From CAZPKH01 sp964407165 (GTDB taxonomy: Bacteria > Bacteroidota > Bacteroidia > Bacteroidales > Muribaculaceae): DNA of 30,231 bases. Each line of letters opens with the position of its first letter. Within the stretch, counting starts at the first letter, position 1. Of this stretch, positions 1-8,123 are shown one piece after another. Below the pieces are notes generated by a model that did not search any database, had not been told where the DNA came from, and was given only the letters and a program-made list of their open reading frames with translations. The stretch lies in NCBI GenBank assembly GCA_964407165.1, contig CAYOUJ010000030.1, positions 1-30,231 of the forward strand. Reading direction: 5' to 3'. Position numbers and translations under genes: made by a program.

Positions 1-33
1 AAACTTCCTTATACAGCCAACAAAAAAATATCG

Positions 34-62
34 GCCCTCAGATTTGGAGGCTGTCTGAGGGC
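34..62 (-). terminator. Hairpin with downstream T-run (possible terminator or leader attenuator)
   Basis: Nine-base perfect arms (GCCCTCAGA at 34-42, TCTGAGGGC at 54-62) enclose an 11-base loop. Read on the minus strand, the hairpin is followed within a few bases by seven T residues, as in an intrinsic terminator. It could end readthrough from the large gene at 182-3955. If the TATCTTTG box at 73-80 is a real promoter, it would instead lie in the leader of a gene beyond the left edge. Confidence 0.45.
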
Positions 63-72
63 AAGCGCGAGG

Positions 73-80
73 CAAAGATA
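73..80 (-). promoter_or_regulatory. Possible Bacteroidetes -7 box (TATCTTTG)
   Basis: The minus strand reads TATCTTTG, matching the Bacteroidetes -7 consensus TAnnTTTG. No good TTTG -33 box lies about 20 bases upstream. It would drive leftward transcription out of the window. Confidence 0.3.
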
Positions 81-114
81 TATGTATAAAGTGGCGACAG
101 ATGTGAATAGCAAG

Positions 115-171
115 ACGAATAGAAAACAGCGGACAGTATCAAATTTATACTGTCCGCTGTTATCTATTCGT
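115..171 (-). terminator. Long hairpin downstream of the large secreted-protein gene
   Basis: Perfect 15-base arms at 125-139 and 147-161 (7-base loop) are extended by outer arms at 115-122 and 164-171, giving about 24 base pairs with one mismatch. It begins about 10 bases past the stop codon of the 182-3955 gene on its strand, and TTTTC follows the inner stem. The position and strength suit a terminator for that gene. An 11-base copy of the right arm recurs at 172-182, touching the stop codon. Confidence 0.6.
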
Positions 172-181
172 TGTCCGCTGT

Positions 182-3100
182 TTAGCGGATGAAGACCTTG
201 CGACCGGAGGCGGTAATGTAGACGCCGGGGGCCGGGGTGCCGGTTATGCGGCGCCCCAGGACGTCGTATAGGGCTTCGGGGCGCGAGGGCGCCGCCCCGA
301 TCCCTTCCACTCCCGAGGTTGCCTCGGAGAAGAGGAATACCGCAACTTCGTTGGAGGTGAAGGGGCGCGGGACGTAGTCGTAGCCCTCGGTGTCGGAGGA
401 ACTGTCGCCCGAGGGGATTGGGCGGCCGAGAAGGGCGCCTTCCGTACTCGTTGTTTCACCGACATACTCCCAGTGTTTGTAGGTGCCCTCGACCTTGTAA
501 TAGGCGTAGACGGAGGTGAGGCCTTTTTCGAAGTAAGCCCAGCGCTCGACGATGGACATGGCGAAGGTGTGGGTATAATCCTCGGTCATCTGCGCCAGGT
601 AGGAGCCGGATTGGGGCAGCAGGGAGCTCAGGGAGGTGAGATACGTCCACTCTTCGTCGCCGGAGAACTTGTAATACAGGACGGCCTCTTGCAGGAGGAT
701 GTCCCAGGAGGGCTCGTAGGACATCTCGGTGTTGAGCTTGTTGGAATAACGGATATTGACGTAGCGGTCCTCCTCCGGGACGTCGGGGAGCGCCTGGGTG
801 GAGGCATCGGCGAGGGTGAGCAGGCACCGCAGGTCGGAGGCGTCGTCGCCGGAAAGGTACCAGTCGGTGGCATACCACTCGCCGCTCTCGCGCTTGACTC
901 GGAAGCGCACGGGGCGCATGTTCGGGTGTGCGTTGTAGTCTGCGGGCTTTAGATGCGCAGAGTACCATTCGGCGGGGTCGTAGGTGACGGTGGCTACGGC
1001 GGGGCTCGAGGGCGAGGCCCCGCTCCATACGTTGGCCGAGGTGGTGGCGTGGAGGGCGTTTGTCAGCACGTGGGGGGTGTCGGCGGTCTCCGGGGCGATG
1101 TTGAACTCTGCCCACATCGTGTCGGTCTCGGGCTCGCTGCCGACGGCAAACTCGTAGGCGTCTGCGGTGAAGTATTTGGCGACGGTCGCGGGTTCTGTGG
1201 AGGCGATGGTGCGGTAGCTCGACAGGTCACCGTCGACGTTGCTGTAGAGACCGGAGACGTCGGCCATGTTGGGAACCTGGCCGGCGATGTACTCGTAGTT
1301 GCTCAGCGAGGTCTGGTAGACTCCGAAGGTGCCTCCCTCGCGCAGTTGCGAGACGGTGAACGAGCCTAATACAGTGCTGTCGCTGAGCATCACGGTGTAG
1401 ACGTGGGAGTCGAGCGGCATGGCGGCGTATGTGATGCAGGCGTCTTCATAATACGGCTCGCCCAATATGGTGTACGCGTCGCCGCGGCTGCGCAAGACAT
1501 CCTTGCTGCCGGTGACGGTCGTGGCCTCGGGGATAGTGATGTCGCCGCGACCGGCAACGTAAGTCTCGAAAGCGGCCTTGCCGGCGTCGTCGGCCTCGAT
1601 GAACACTGACGGAGCCGACCAGGCTATGGGGCTGGTGAGCTGGGTGGAGGCAGTGGTGTTGCCGGTGGCGATGTCTTGGTACCAGTTGGCCTTGCCCTCG
1701 TCGGCCTCGACAGGGGGAGAGGAGGCTGTCCAGAGCATGGTGGGATTGGAGGCGTTGACGTATGAGTGATCGTAGACGAGGGTGATAAATGGCGCGGGAT
1801 ATGGCGAGATGCCGCCCTCCGACGCGCTCGGGGCATACTCGTCAGCGTATGTCGGGGTCTTGGAGAAAGCGTCGTCTACCAATGATTTTACGAACACGGG
1901 GGTGAGCATCTTCTCGTAATAGGTCTTGCCGTCTTTCTCCCTGGTGCCGCTCGAAGAAGATGACAGCGTGCCCTGGACGGCGCCGACGAAGGGGTAGTCA
2001 AACCAGTTCAGCAGCGTCTTGTCTCCTGTGGGGGAGGTAGAATATGACACCTCGCGCTCCTGCCAGCCGAAGATGTCCATGGTCTCGGCGCCCGTTGCGG
2101 CATCGCTGACAGTGATGGCGGGACGTCCGGAGGGACGCACCGTTTTGCAGTCGGCGTGAAGATATGTCGTACGTTCGCCCGAGTTGTCGGTATACGACTT
2201 GTGGCTTTCGATATTGAAGCCGTCGGCGAGCGTCGTGCCCACTTTCTGCAGCGCATAGAAACCTTGCAGCTCGATGCCGCTCTTTTCCTGGTCGACGTAG
2301 CAATAGAAGTCGCCGTTGAAGTATATCATCGACGAGGGATGCTTCGACCAGGGCCGGAAGGCGCCTACCACGGGGCGCGTCACCAGGCCGGAGACGGCGC
2401 CGGTGAGTTCGGCTTGTATGTTGCTGCCGCCCCTCTTGCTGAAGATGTTGCTCCAGAGATTGTCAGAGGATCCCTCGAAGAAATCTTTGAAGTCTTGCAC
2501 GTCGCCGTTGTCGTCGTCGTCGTCGACCGAAAGCATGAGCAGAGAGGTGTTGCCGACGGTGGCGACGGTGGTGTAGCTGGTGCCGGTTTTCTGGTAGTCG
2601 TTCCAGGCAAAGAGCAGCACGGGGGCGCCGTCGAAGTGCTCGTCCTCGTTGAGGTCCTCATACAGTTCGCCGTCGGTGGCGACATACAGGCGCTCGTAGG
2701 GTATCACCTCATGGGCCTGCAGCTCGATGGTGGTGTAAACGGGGTTGTCCTGCACGCCCGGATGGGCTCCCAGGCCGATGTAGCGGAAATAGAATTCGCC
2801 GTCTTCTGCGGGGATGCTGTCGGGGAGCCAGAGGCCGAAGAGGTAGTCGCCGGGGGTGTGGCACATCGCCAGAATGCCGCGCTCTTGCGGATCCGTGGTG
2901 CCGGGGAGGGTGAGCGACGTGGCGGCCCACATAAAGGGCTCGAGCGTCCACAAGGCTTGCTTTTTGCTGTCGATATATGAGGGTATGTATGACTCCGTGT
3001 TGTCATAGATGTATTCTCCCGGGCGGCTGACGTAGGGCGGCAGCGTCTCTGCGATAGCAGACTCGACGGTGATGGCGCTGTTGTTGGCGGCCTGGTTCCA

Positions 3101-3955
3101 GGGGAGCACCGAGGCCTGGAGGGTGCCGTGGGTGCCGCTCTCGTCGATGTTGTACCTCTTCACGGTCTGCTTGGCGAGGTTGAAGACGTAGAGCCAGCGC
3201 TCGAAGAAGAGGTAGACCTCGTCTGTGCCGTCGCCGTCGCGGTCGCGGCACACGATGTCAAACATGCCGCGGAAGACGTCGGCGGCGCGCTTGGCGCTGG
3301 CGTGGGTGCCTTTCGTAGCATCATTGTTGTCAGCGGACACATCCTTGAGGAAGTGGGCGACATCTACCGACATGAACGTCGGAATCTCGTCTGCCCCCCA
3401 CTCGGGCTTCCAGCTAAGGTCGGGGGCGGCGGAGGCTTCGCGGTCGGCCGCTATCTTTGCGGTGAAGACGTTAAAAATCAGGTTGTAATAGCTGCGGGAG
3501 TAAAAGGAGGCGCCGGATGAGCCTGAGCGCTCGAATTTTACGGAGAGCACGCCCTGCTTGCCTCGGTAGGTGACAGGGAAGGTGTAGTGGAAGTGCTCGC
3601 CAATGGTGGTATTGAAGCTGTTGGCGTTTGTGAGCGTGTGCGCGGTGCCGTCGGGGGTGAGAGTAGTGGCGCCCATAGGCTGCAGCGTGGGGTTGAGGTC
3701 TGACGAGGAGACAGTGTAGGGGCTGCCCCAGTACACTATCTGTGACTGGACATCCGACAGCTGTATCGTGCCCGTGCCCAAGGGCGGGGTGCCCGTCTCG
3801 AGGGTATCGGGGGAGGCTCCGAGCACTTCACGGACGTAGAAACGGCGCGGCTTGTCGCCGCCCCACTTCACTCCGTCGGCCGCCGCGGCCGCCGGCAGCA
3901 GCACCGCCGCCGCGGCCACAACCCCTAATATAAGTTTATGGGATGATAAGTACAT
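182..3955 (-). CDS. Very large secreted protein with T9SS-type C-terminal tail
   Basis: I do not recognise the overall family of this 1257-residue protein. The first 26 residues form a signal peptide: a basic start, then a long Ala/Val/Leu core ending in a run of alanines, with no lipobox. Residues 238-246 read DRDGDGTDE followed by VYLFF, which resembles a single FG-GAP or dockerin-like calcium loop. A stretch of five Asp lies near the middle. The rest is rich in Ser, Thr, Tyr and Trp, as in extracellular beta-rich proteins. The last 30 or so residues have the look of a Bacteroidetes Por-type sorting tail: YDVLGRRITG, a short linker, then GVYITASGRKVFIR. Export across the outer membrane by a type IX system is therefore possible, although no T9SS gene is in the window. 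It is separated from the hydrolase gene by a palindromic repeat and followed by a strong hairpin, so it is probably its own transcription unit. Confidence 0.85.
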   Translation of the reverse strand: MYLSSHKLILGVVAAAAVLLPAAAAADGVKWGGDKPRRFYVREVLGASPDTLETGTPPLGTGTIQLSDVQSQIVYWGSPYTVSSSDLNPTLQPMGATTLTPDGTAHTLTNANSFNTTIGEHFHYTFPVTYRGKQGVLSVKFERSGSSGASFYSRSYYNLIFNVFTAKIAADREASAAPDLSWKPEWGADEIPTFMSVDVAHFLKDVSADNNDATKGTHASAKRAADVFRGMFDIVCRDRDGDGTDEVYLFFERWLYVFNLAKQTVKRYNIDESGTHGTLQASVLPWNQAANNSAITVESAIAETLPPYVSRPGEYIYDNTESYIPSYIDSKKQALWTLEPFMWAATSLTLPGTTDPQERGILAMCHTPGDYLFGLWLPDSIPAEDGEFYFRYIGLGAHPGVQDNPVYTTIELQAHEVIPYERLYVATDGELYEDLNEDEHFDGAPVLLFAWNDYQKTGTSYTTVATVGNTSLLMLSVDDDDDNGDVQDFKDFFEGSSDNLWSNIFSKRGGSNIQAELTGAVSGLVTRPVVGAFRPWSKHPSSMIYFNGDFYCYVDQEKSGIELQGFYALQKVGTTLADGFNIESHKSYTDNSGERTTYLHADCKTVRPSGRPAITVSDAATGAETMDIFGWQEREVSYSTSPTGDKTLLNWFDYPFVGAVQGTLSSSSSGTREKDGKTYYEKMLTPVFVKSLVDDAFSKTPTYADEYAPSASEGGISPYPAPFITLVYDHSYVNASNPTMLWTASSPPVEADEGKANWYQDIATGNTTASTQLTSPIAWSAPSVFIEADDAGKAAFETYVAGRGDITIPEATTVTGSKDVLRSRGDAYTILGEPYYEDACITYAAMPLDSHVYTVMLSDSTVLGSFTVSQLREGGTFGVYQTSLSNYEYIAGQVPNMADVSGLYSNVDGDLSSYRTIASTEPATVAKYFTADAYEFAVGSEPETDTMWAEFNIAPETADTPHVLTNALHATTSANVWSGASPSSPAVATVTYDPAEWYSAHLKPADYNAHPNMRPVRFRVKRESGEWYATDWYLSGDDASDLRCLLTLADASTQALPDVPEEDRYVNIRYSNKLNTEMSYEPSWDILLQEAVLYYKFSGDEEWTYLTSLSSLLPQSGSYLAQMTEDYTHTFAMSIVERWAYFEKGLTSVYAYYKVEGTYKHWEYVGETTSTEGALLGRPIPSGDSSSDTEGYDYVPRPFTSNEVAVFLFSEATSGVEGIGAAPSRPEALYDVLGRRITGTPAPGVYITASGRKVFIR

Positions 3956-3980
3956 GAATAAATGAGTTTACGAGTTAAGT

Positions 3981-4204
3981 AATGCCCCAACGGGGCAACT
4001 TGATGATAACCCCGGGCAAGCGAAGCGCAGCCCGGGGGCAGGAAAGAATCCTGCACCACGGCGCCCTAACGGGGCGCGTTGATGATTGATGCTACAATCA
4101 TCAGCGCGCCCTTTCAGGGCGCATATTTGTAAGATCTCTTGTCGGTTCCCCGGGCTGCGCTTCGCTTGCCCGGGGTTATCATCAGAATGCTCCTTTGGAG
4201 CATT
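3981..4204. repeat. Modular palindromic repeat (REP/BIME-like)
   Basis: Two inverted outer modules (3981-4037 and 4148-4204) flank a central palindromic pair. Each outer module has a small hairpin (TGCCCC/GGGGCA at 3983-3997; AATGCTCC/GGAGCATT at 4186-4204), a TGATGATAA spacer and a 28-base core (4010-4037; 4148-4175) with CCCCGGGC/GCCCGGGG arms. The centre carries two further hairpins with GCGCCC/GGGCGC arms (about 4061-4077 and 4106-4122), separated by TGATGATTG/CAATCATCA inverted arms. A third copy of the outer module lies at 30089-30144. There is no ORF inside. It separates the hydrolase gene from the large secreted-protein gene. Confidence 0.75.
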
Positions 4205-4210
4205 AGTCGG

Positions 4211-5818
4211 TTAGATGCCGGTCTGGGTGGAGAGCACTGACCAGTTTTTCCACTTGCCGCTGAAAAGGCCCTTGACCAGGCTGCCCTCGTAAAGGAGGTA
4301 GAACGACCGGCCGGTGCCCACGTGGGTGTACGTCTTGGCGTCGTAGCGGATGCCGCGGAAATAGCCGGTGGAGCCGAAGGCGCTGTAGGCCGACTCAAAG
4401 TTGCAGTAGGGCACCACCTCGTCGCCGACGCTGTGGAAACAGACCATGGGGACTGTCGGGGTCCAGTTGGTGGTGAGGTTGTTGAGCTCGAGGGCCTTGG
4501 CAAGGGCGATGTAAGGCTTGGCCTCGCTGCGCTTCATGCTCTGGCCGGTGAAGTATTTGTACAGGCCCGGCGTGACCATCTTCTCGAAGGTGCATACGCC
4601 GTCGCTGTTGGTCAGGCAGTCGCCGTGGGCCTTGGAGTATGCCTTGATGCGGTCGTTGATGTCGTCGGTAGTGTACTGCTTGGAGGCGATGTCGTCGAGG
4701 GCGCCGGAGGCTATCAGGTCGGCGCTCATGAAGTCGGCGGCGGTGTATGAGCCCTTGATGTAGGGGTTGGCGTCGACCATGCCCTTGATGATCAGGGGGA
4801 GCACACAGGGCATGTTAACCACGCCGTCCTTGACATACTGCATCATGTGGCCTAACGGGTCGTACGGACCGTCGCCGCAGACCGAGCCGAGGTAGTTATA
4901 GGTGGAGGCGAGGCCGTGGGTGTCGATATACTTGTGCACGGCCATAGATACGGAGCCGCCCTGCGAGTAGCCCACGGAGATGGAGTTGAGGGAGCCCATC
5001 GAGTAGCCGCTGTATTTCTCGTAAGCCCTGATGCCGGCGGAGATGCCGTCGAGCACCTGTCGTGCCGTCACGCTCTGGTAGAGGTATGGGTGTGCGCGGT
5101 CTTTGGTCACGCCGTAGCCCTCGTAGTCGGGCATGATGACAAGGGAGCATGTCGAGGTGCTGCTGGCGTGGAGGGCGAGCATGCCCACGTCGGTGGCCAG
5201 CGCCATCGTGCCCTTGACTCCTTCGGCGAGCCAGGAGGGGAAGTTTGACGGGCACTCCTTGTCGGAGCAGATGGTGACGTGGCAGCCCATGATGATGTTG
5301 CGCGGGGGCGTGAGTGTCCAGAACAGCACGTAGTTGCGGGGATAGACGAAGACGCCGCTGAGGGTCACGGCCTGGCCGTTGGCGTCGATTGACTGGTATT
5401 CGTAGCGCGTTGCGGCCACGCTGAGGAGCACCTCCTCGACGGTAGCGTTGGCGCCGGTCTCGTCGAGCAGGGCCTGCTTGACGGAGTCCATCTTCGACAG
5501 CCCCTCCTCGGCCATCTTTACCCAGGCCTCGTCGTCGGGGTCGTTGCTGCCCCCCTTCTCGGAGATGATGCGGCCATAGAAGTCCTCGAGCAGTATGTCT
5601 TCGGTCTCGCCGAGGGTGACGTTGACGTCGTCAGGGGAGTAGGGTATGCCGGCGTCAAAGTCGCCCGCGCCGGAGGCATCGCTGCGGGGGTCGAAGGTGG
5701 TGACCTCGTCGTCGTCACCGCCGCCGGGGGTCACGTCGTCGTCGCTGCAGCCTGTCAGCGGCAGCAGCATGGCGACGGCCAGCACTGTCTTGATGAAGAA
5801 TTTCATAGTCTTGTTCAT
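4211..5818 (-). CDS. Surface-type lipoprotein alpha/beta hydrolase (lipase/esterase-like)
   Basis: The N-terminus is a lipoprotein signal ending in lipobox LTGC (Cys24). CSDDD follows at once and matches the acidic export signal of Bacteroidetes surface lipoproteins, so the mature protein is probably anchored on the outer face of the outer membrane. The catalytic domain spans roughly residues 135-515. The nucleophile elbow GYSQG puts Ser285 as nucleophile, SVGDEVVPY offers Asp466, and TYTHVG offers His499: a complete alpha/beta-hydrolase triad in the right order. The arrangement resembles secretory lipases and related esterases; the substrate is unknown. An alternative start at residue 5 (MKFFIK) would not change the mature protein. 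The stop of the upstream protease-fusion gene lies 16 bases before this start, so the two are very likely co-transcribed. Confidence 0.85.
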   Translation of the reverse strand: MNKTMKFFIKTVLAVAMLLPLTGCSDDDVTPGGGDDDEVTTFDPRSDASGAGDFDAGIPYSPDDVNVTLGETEDILLEDFYGRIISEKGGSNDPDDEAWVKMAEEGLSKMDSVKQALLDETGANATVEEVLLSVAATRYEYQSIDANGQAVTLSGVFVYPRNYVLFWTLTPPRNIIMGCHVTICSDKECPSNFPSWLAEGVKGTMALATDVGMLALHASSTSTCSLVIMPDYEGYGVTKDRAHPYLYQSVTARQVLDGISAGIRAYEKYSGYSMGSLNSISVGYSQGGSVSMAVHKYIDTHGLASTYNYLGSVCGDGPYDPLGHMMQYVKDGVVNMPCVLPLIIKGMVDANPYIKGSYTAADFMSADLIASGALDDIASKQYTTDDINDRIKAYSKAHGDCLTNSDGVCTFEKMVTPGLYKYFTGQSMKRSEAKPYIALAKALELNNLTTNWTPTVPMVCFHSVGDEVVPYCNFESAYSAFGSTGYFRGIRYDAKTYTHVGTGRSFYLLYEGSLVKGLFSGKWKNWSVLSTQTGI

Positions 5819-5834
5819 TTTTTATATATGTTTG

Positions 5835-8033
5835 TTATTTTCGGGATTTCGAGGAGTATATCACGAACTCAGCGGGGGCGGAGATGCAGAGGTTGTCGAA
5901 GAGCGAGCCGTCGGAGACCTGCACGTGCGAGCCGAGCGTATGGGTCACGAGGTAAGTGTAAAGATCTTTGTATGAGGCGGCGGGGGCCGCAGCGAGGCGG
6001 TCGACGAGATTGTTAGAGAAGCGGTCGCTGAGGTATGTGGCCAGCTCGATGGAGTAGCAGTCGGCAAACGACTGCTCGGTGGAGGAGGCGCTGCTCAGGG
6101 CGAGTATGCCGGGGAGTCCTTCGGCCTGCGCGAGCATGTTTTGCGAGTAGCATGGCTCCAGCAGCATCAGCAGCTTGCGGTAGCGCCCCTCGGCGCTCAT
6201 CTGCGCGAGGGTGGCGCGCAGCATGGCGGCGGTGAAATAGTCGGCGTCGCCCCAGCAGAAGGCATTGTTGCGGCTGCCGTGGCCGCTCCAGAAGAGCAGC
6301 ACGTTGGAGCCGCTGTCGGTGTCGAGCGTGACGGGCAGCCGGTCGCTCGGGCGCCCGGCGAGTATGTCGCAGATGTCGGCGGGGGACAGGTCAGCCGTGC
6401 GGTAGTCGACCTCGGCGCCGGCAAAGAGGTCGGGGCCGTCGGTGCGCGCGCGCACCTGCCCCGGGGTGGTGTTGCGGTTGTTGTAGGCAATATCGTCGGC
6501 GATGACGAGTATTATGTGGTCGTCGGGGAACCCGTTGGCTTTCAGCAGTTGGTAGACGTTGAGCACGTCGGCCTGGTGGCGGTAGTTGCGCCACCCTGCG
6601 GAGCCTTGGACGAGCACGGCCCACTGCGAGGCGAGGGGGTCGTAGGTGACCGACGTGCCGCGGTCGGGGATGGTGATTTGCTGCCGCGCCTGCCAGTTCC
6701 ACGAGGCCAGGGTGGCCTCTGTGCGGTTGCCGCCGTCGGTGCTCATGAAGTCGACGGCGACGATGGCGCCGTCGTATACCGTCCAGTGGACGTATGCGCT
6801 GCTGACCAGGGAGGTGTAGGCCTCACTGTCGAAGCGGAGGACGCCGCCGGCGCCGGTCATCCGTGTGCATTTCCCCTCCTTGAGCCACAGCAGCTGCACG
6901 GCCATGCCAAGCTCTGTCCACACCACGGCGTCGTCGTCGCCGTCCATGGTGATGCGGCGGATAATTTCGTTGACGTCGGTCTCGCCCGTTGCGTGTTTGA
7001 CCGTCGCGGCGAAGCCGGCGAGGAGCACGGCGTCGTAGAGCTGCGCCTCCACGCCGGAGAGCTCGCGGCCGAAGTGGTCTTCGTAGGCTATGCGGAAGCC
7101 GGTGGAGGGCTCGGCGTATTGCGCGACGCCCTCGATGCCTTCGGCAAGCGTGCCGAGTGAGGGAAGGGCGGAGGTGAGCGCGGCGTCGCTGAAGAGCAGG
7201 CGCGGGGCCTTGTCGCCTAACTGCTTGCGGGCCTCGAGCACCGTGCGCGTCTCTGCCAATGTCTGCGTTACGCAGATGGCGCAGTCGGCGCCGGAGCTTA
7301 GGGCTGCGGTGGCGTGTGATGCCAAGTCTGCTTTGCCGCTGTATTCCTCGATAGCGCTGACAGTCAGCCCCATCTCTGTGCCGACAAAGGGTATCCAGTC
7401 GCGAAAGGTCTTACCGTAGACGTCGTCGGGCACCAACAGGCTGATGCTGCGGGCACCGCCGCCCCAGGTCTTCGACAGCAGGGCCTCGCACTGGCTGACG
7501 TCCGTCTCGCAGAGCGTCCATAGGAACGGCCGCTTCTGGCCCAATGTGCCCACGGAGTAGCGTCGTATCACATCCTCGCTCGACGCCCCGGGGGACACGA
7601 GCGGCTTGTCATAGCGCGCGAATGGGGTGGCCATCAGCTCGACGGAGGTGCTGCGCATGGGGCCGATGACCATGAGCAGGTCGTCACGGGAGGCCAACGT
7701 GGAGGCTAACGTCGTGAGGTCTTCGCTGTCTTCGTCGTACCACTCAAACTGTAACGTCACGGCGGTGCTGTCTTCAAGCTCCGCGGCCACGGTGCGCTCT
7801 GCGTTCTGCAGCTGGGTGCGCGCCCACTCGGCGGTCTGCACAAACCGCTCGCGGTATCCCTCCGCGTCGCTCAGCGGCATTACCACGGCCACGCGGAAGG
7901 TGTCGGTGCGCACGCTCGAGTAGTGCTTCTCCACCACGTCGCCGTCACGGCACGACGTGGCCGTCACCATGGCGAGCATGGCAACGGCCGACAGAGCTAT
8001 GACAGCTGCACGTTTCATCTGGTTATATCTCAT
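5835..8033 (-). CDS. Lipoprotein fusing a periplasmic-binding (type 1) domain to a legumain/GPI8-like C13 cysteine protease
   Basis: The signal peptide ends at Cys28 (TATSC) and has no acidic surface-export motif, so the protein probably faces the periplasm. Residues about 45-380 look like a type 1 periplasmic binding (receptor ligand-binding) domain: FRVAVVMPLSDAEG, then VIGPMRSTSVELMATPFA, LVSPGASSEDVIRRYS and a YGKTFRDWIPF region. Residues about 468-680 match family C13: GSAGWRNYRHQADV, NGFPDDHIILVIADDIA, the His motif WSGHGS (His585) and the Cys motif LLEPCYSQNM (Cys628). The 43-residue His-Cys spacing fits human legumain (148/189) and GPI8/PIGK (164/206). EVDYR and LAGR in the middle resemble GPI8, while the N-terminal part resembles legumain. 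There is no legumain prodomain and no membrane helix. The start could also be residue 6 (MKRAAV). It sits between two other lipoprotein genes. The domain calls are firm; the function of the fusion is unknown. Confidence 0.85.
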   Translation of the reverse strand: MRYNQMKRAAVIALSAVAMLAMVTATSCRDGDVVEKHYSSVRTDTFRVAVVMPLSDAEGYRERFVQTAEWARTQLQNAERTVAAELEDSTAVTLQFEWYDEDSEDLTTLASTLASRDDLLMVIGPMRSTSVELMATPFARYDKPLVSPGASSEDVIRRYSVGTLGQKRPFLWTLCETDVSQCEALLSKTWGGGARSISLLVPDDVYGKTFRDWIPFVGTEMGLTVSAIEEYSGKADLASHATAALSSGADCAICVTQTLAETRTVLEARKQLGDKAPRLLFSDAALTSALPSLGTLAEGIEGVAQYAEPSTGFRIAYEDHFGRELSGVEAQLYDAVLLAGFAATVKHATGETDVNEIIRRITMDGDDDAVVWTELGMAVQLLWLKEGKCTRMTGAGGVLRFDSEAYTSLVSSAYVHWTVYDGAIVAVDFMSTDGGNRTEATLASWNWQARQQITIPDRGTSVTYDPLASQWAVLVQGSAGWRNYRHQADVLNVYQLLKANGFPDDHIILVIADDIAYNNRNTTPGQVRARTDGPDLFAGAEVDYRTADLSPADICDILAGRPSDRLPVTLDTDSGSNVLLFWSGHGSRNNAFCWGDADYFTAAMLRATLAQMSAEGRYRKLLMLLEPCYSQNMLAQAEGLPGILALSSASSTEQSFADCYSIELATYLSDRFSNNLVDRLAAAPAASYKDLYTYLVTHTLGSHVQVSDGSLFDNLCISAPAEFVIYSSKSRK

Positions 8034-8099
8034 ACAGAAACATCAGAAAAAATAGAAACTAAAATTTTCTTTTTATTCTTTTGTTTCTTCGCGTGATAG
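8026..8099. repeat. Intergenic palindromic segment shared with 11093-11137
   Basis: This stretch overlaps the start codon of the protease-fusion gene and carries TATCTCA, GAAACAT, AGAAA and finally GTTTCTTCGCGTGATA. The same order of words occurs between the carrier and porin genes at 11093-11137. The present copy is longer because of an extra AT-rich insert. It may be a degenerate repeat or part of an RNA leader. Confidence 0.4.
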
Positions 8100-8123
8100 C
8101 GTGATAATTCGCGTTCCTGTGTC

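Noticed and set aside
2156..2980. Plus-strand ORF of 274 codons inside the large secreted-protein gene
   Set aside because: It is antisense to a clearly coding frame; its composition (Val/Gly/Ala/Glu-rich, no domain) is that of a GC-rich shadow frame.
6141..7160. Plus-strand ORF of 339 codons antisense to the protease fusion
   Set aside because: The minus strand encodes recognisable binding-protein and C13 motifs across this span; the antisense frame has no recognisable domain, only repeated Val/Gly/Ala.
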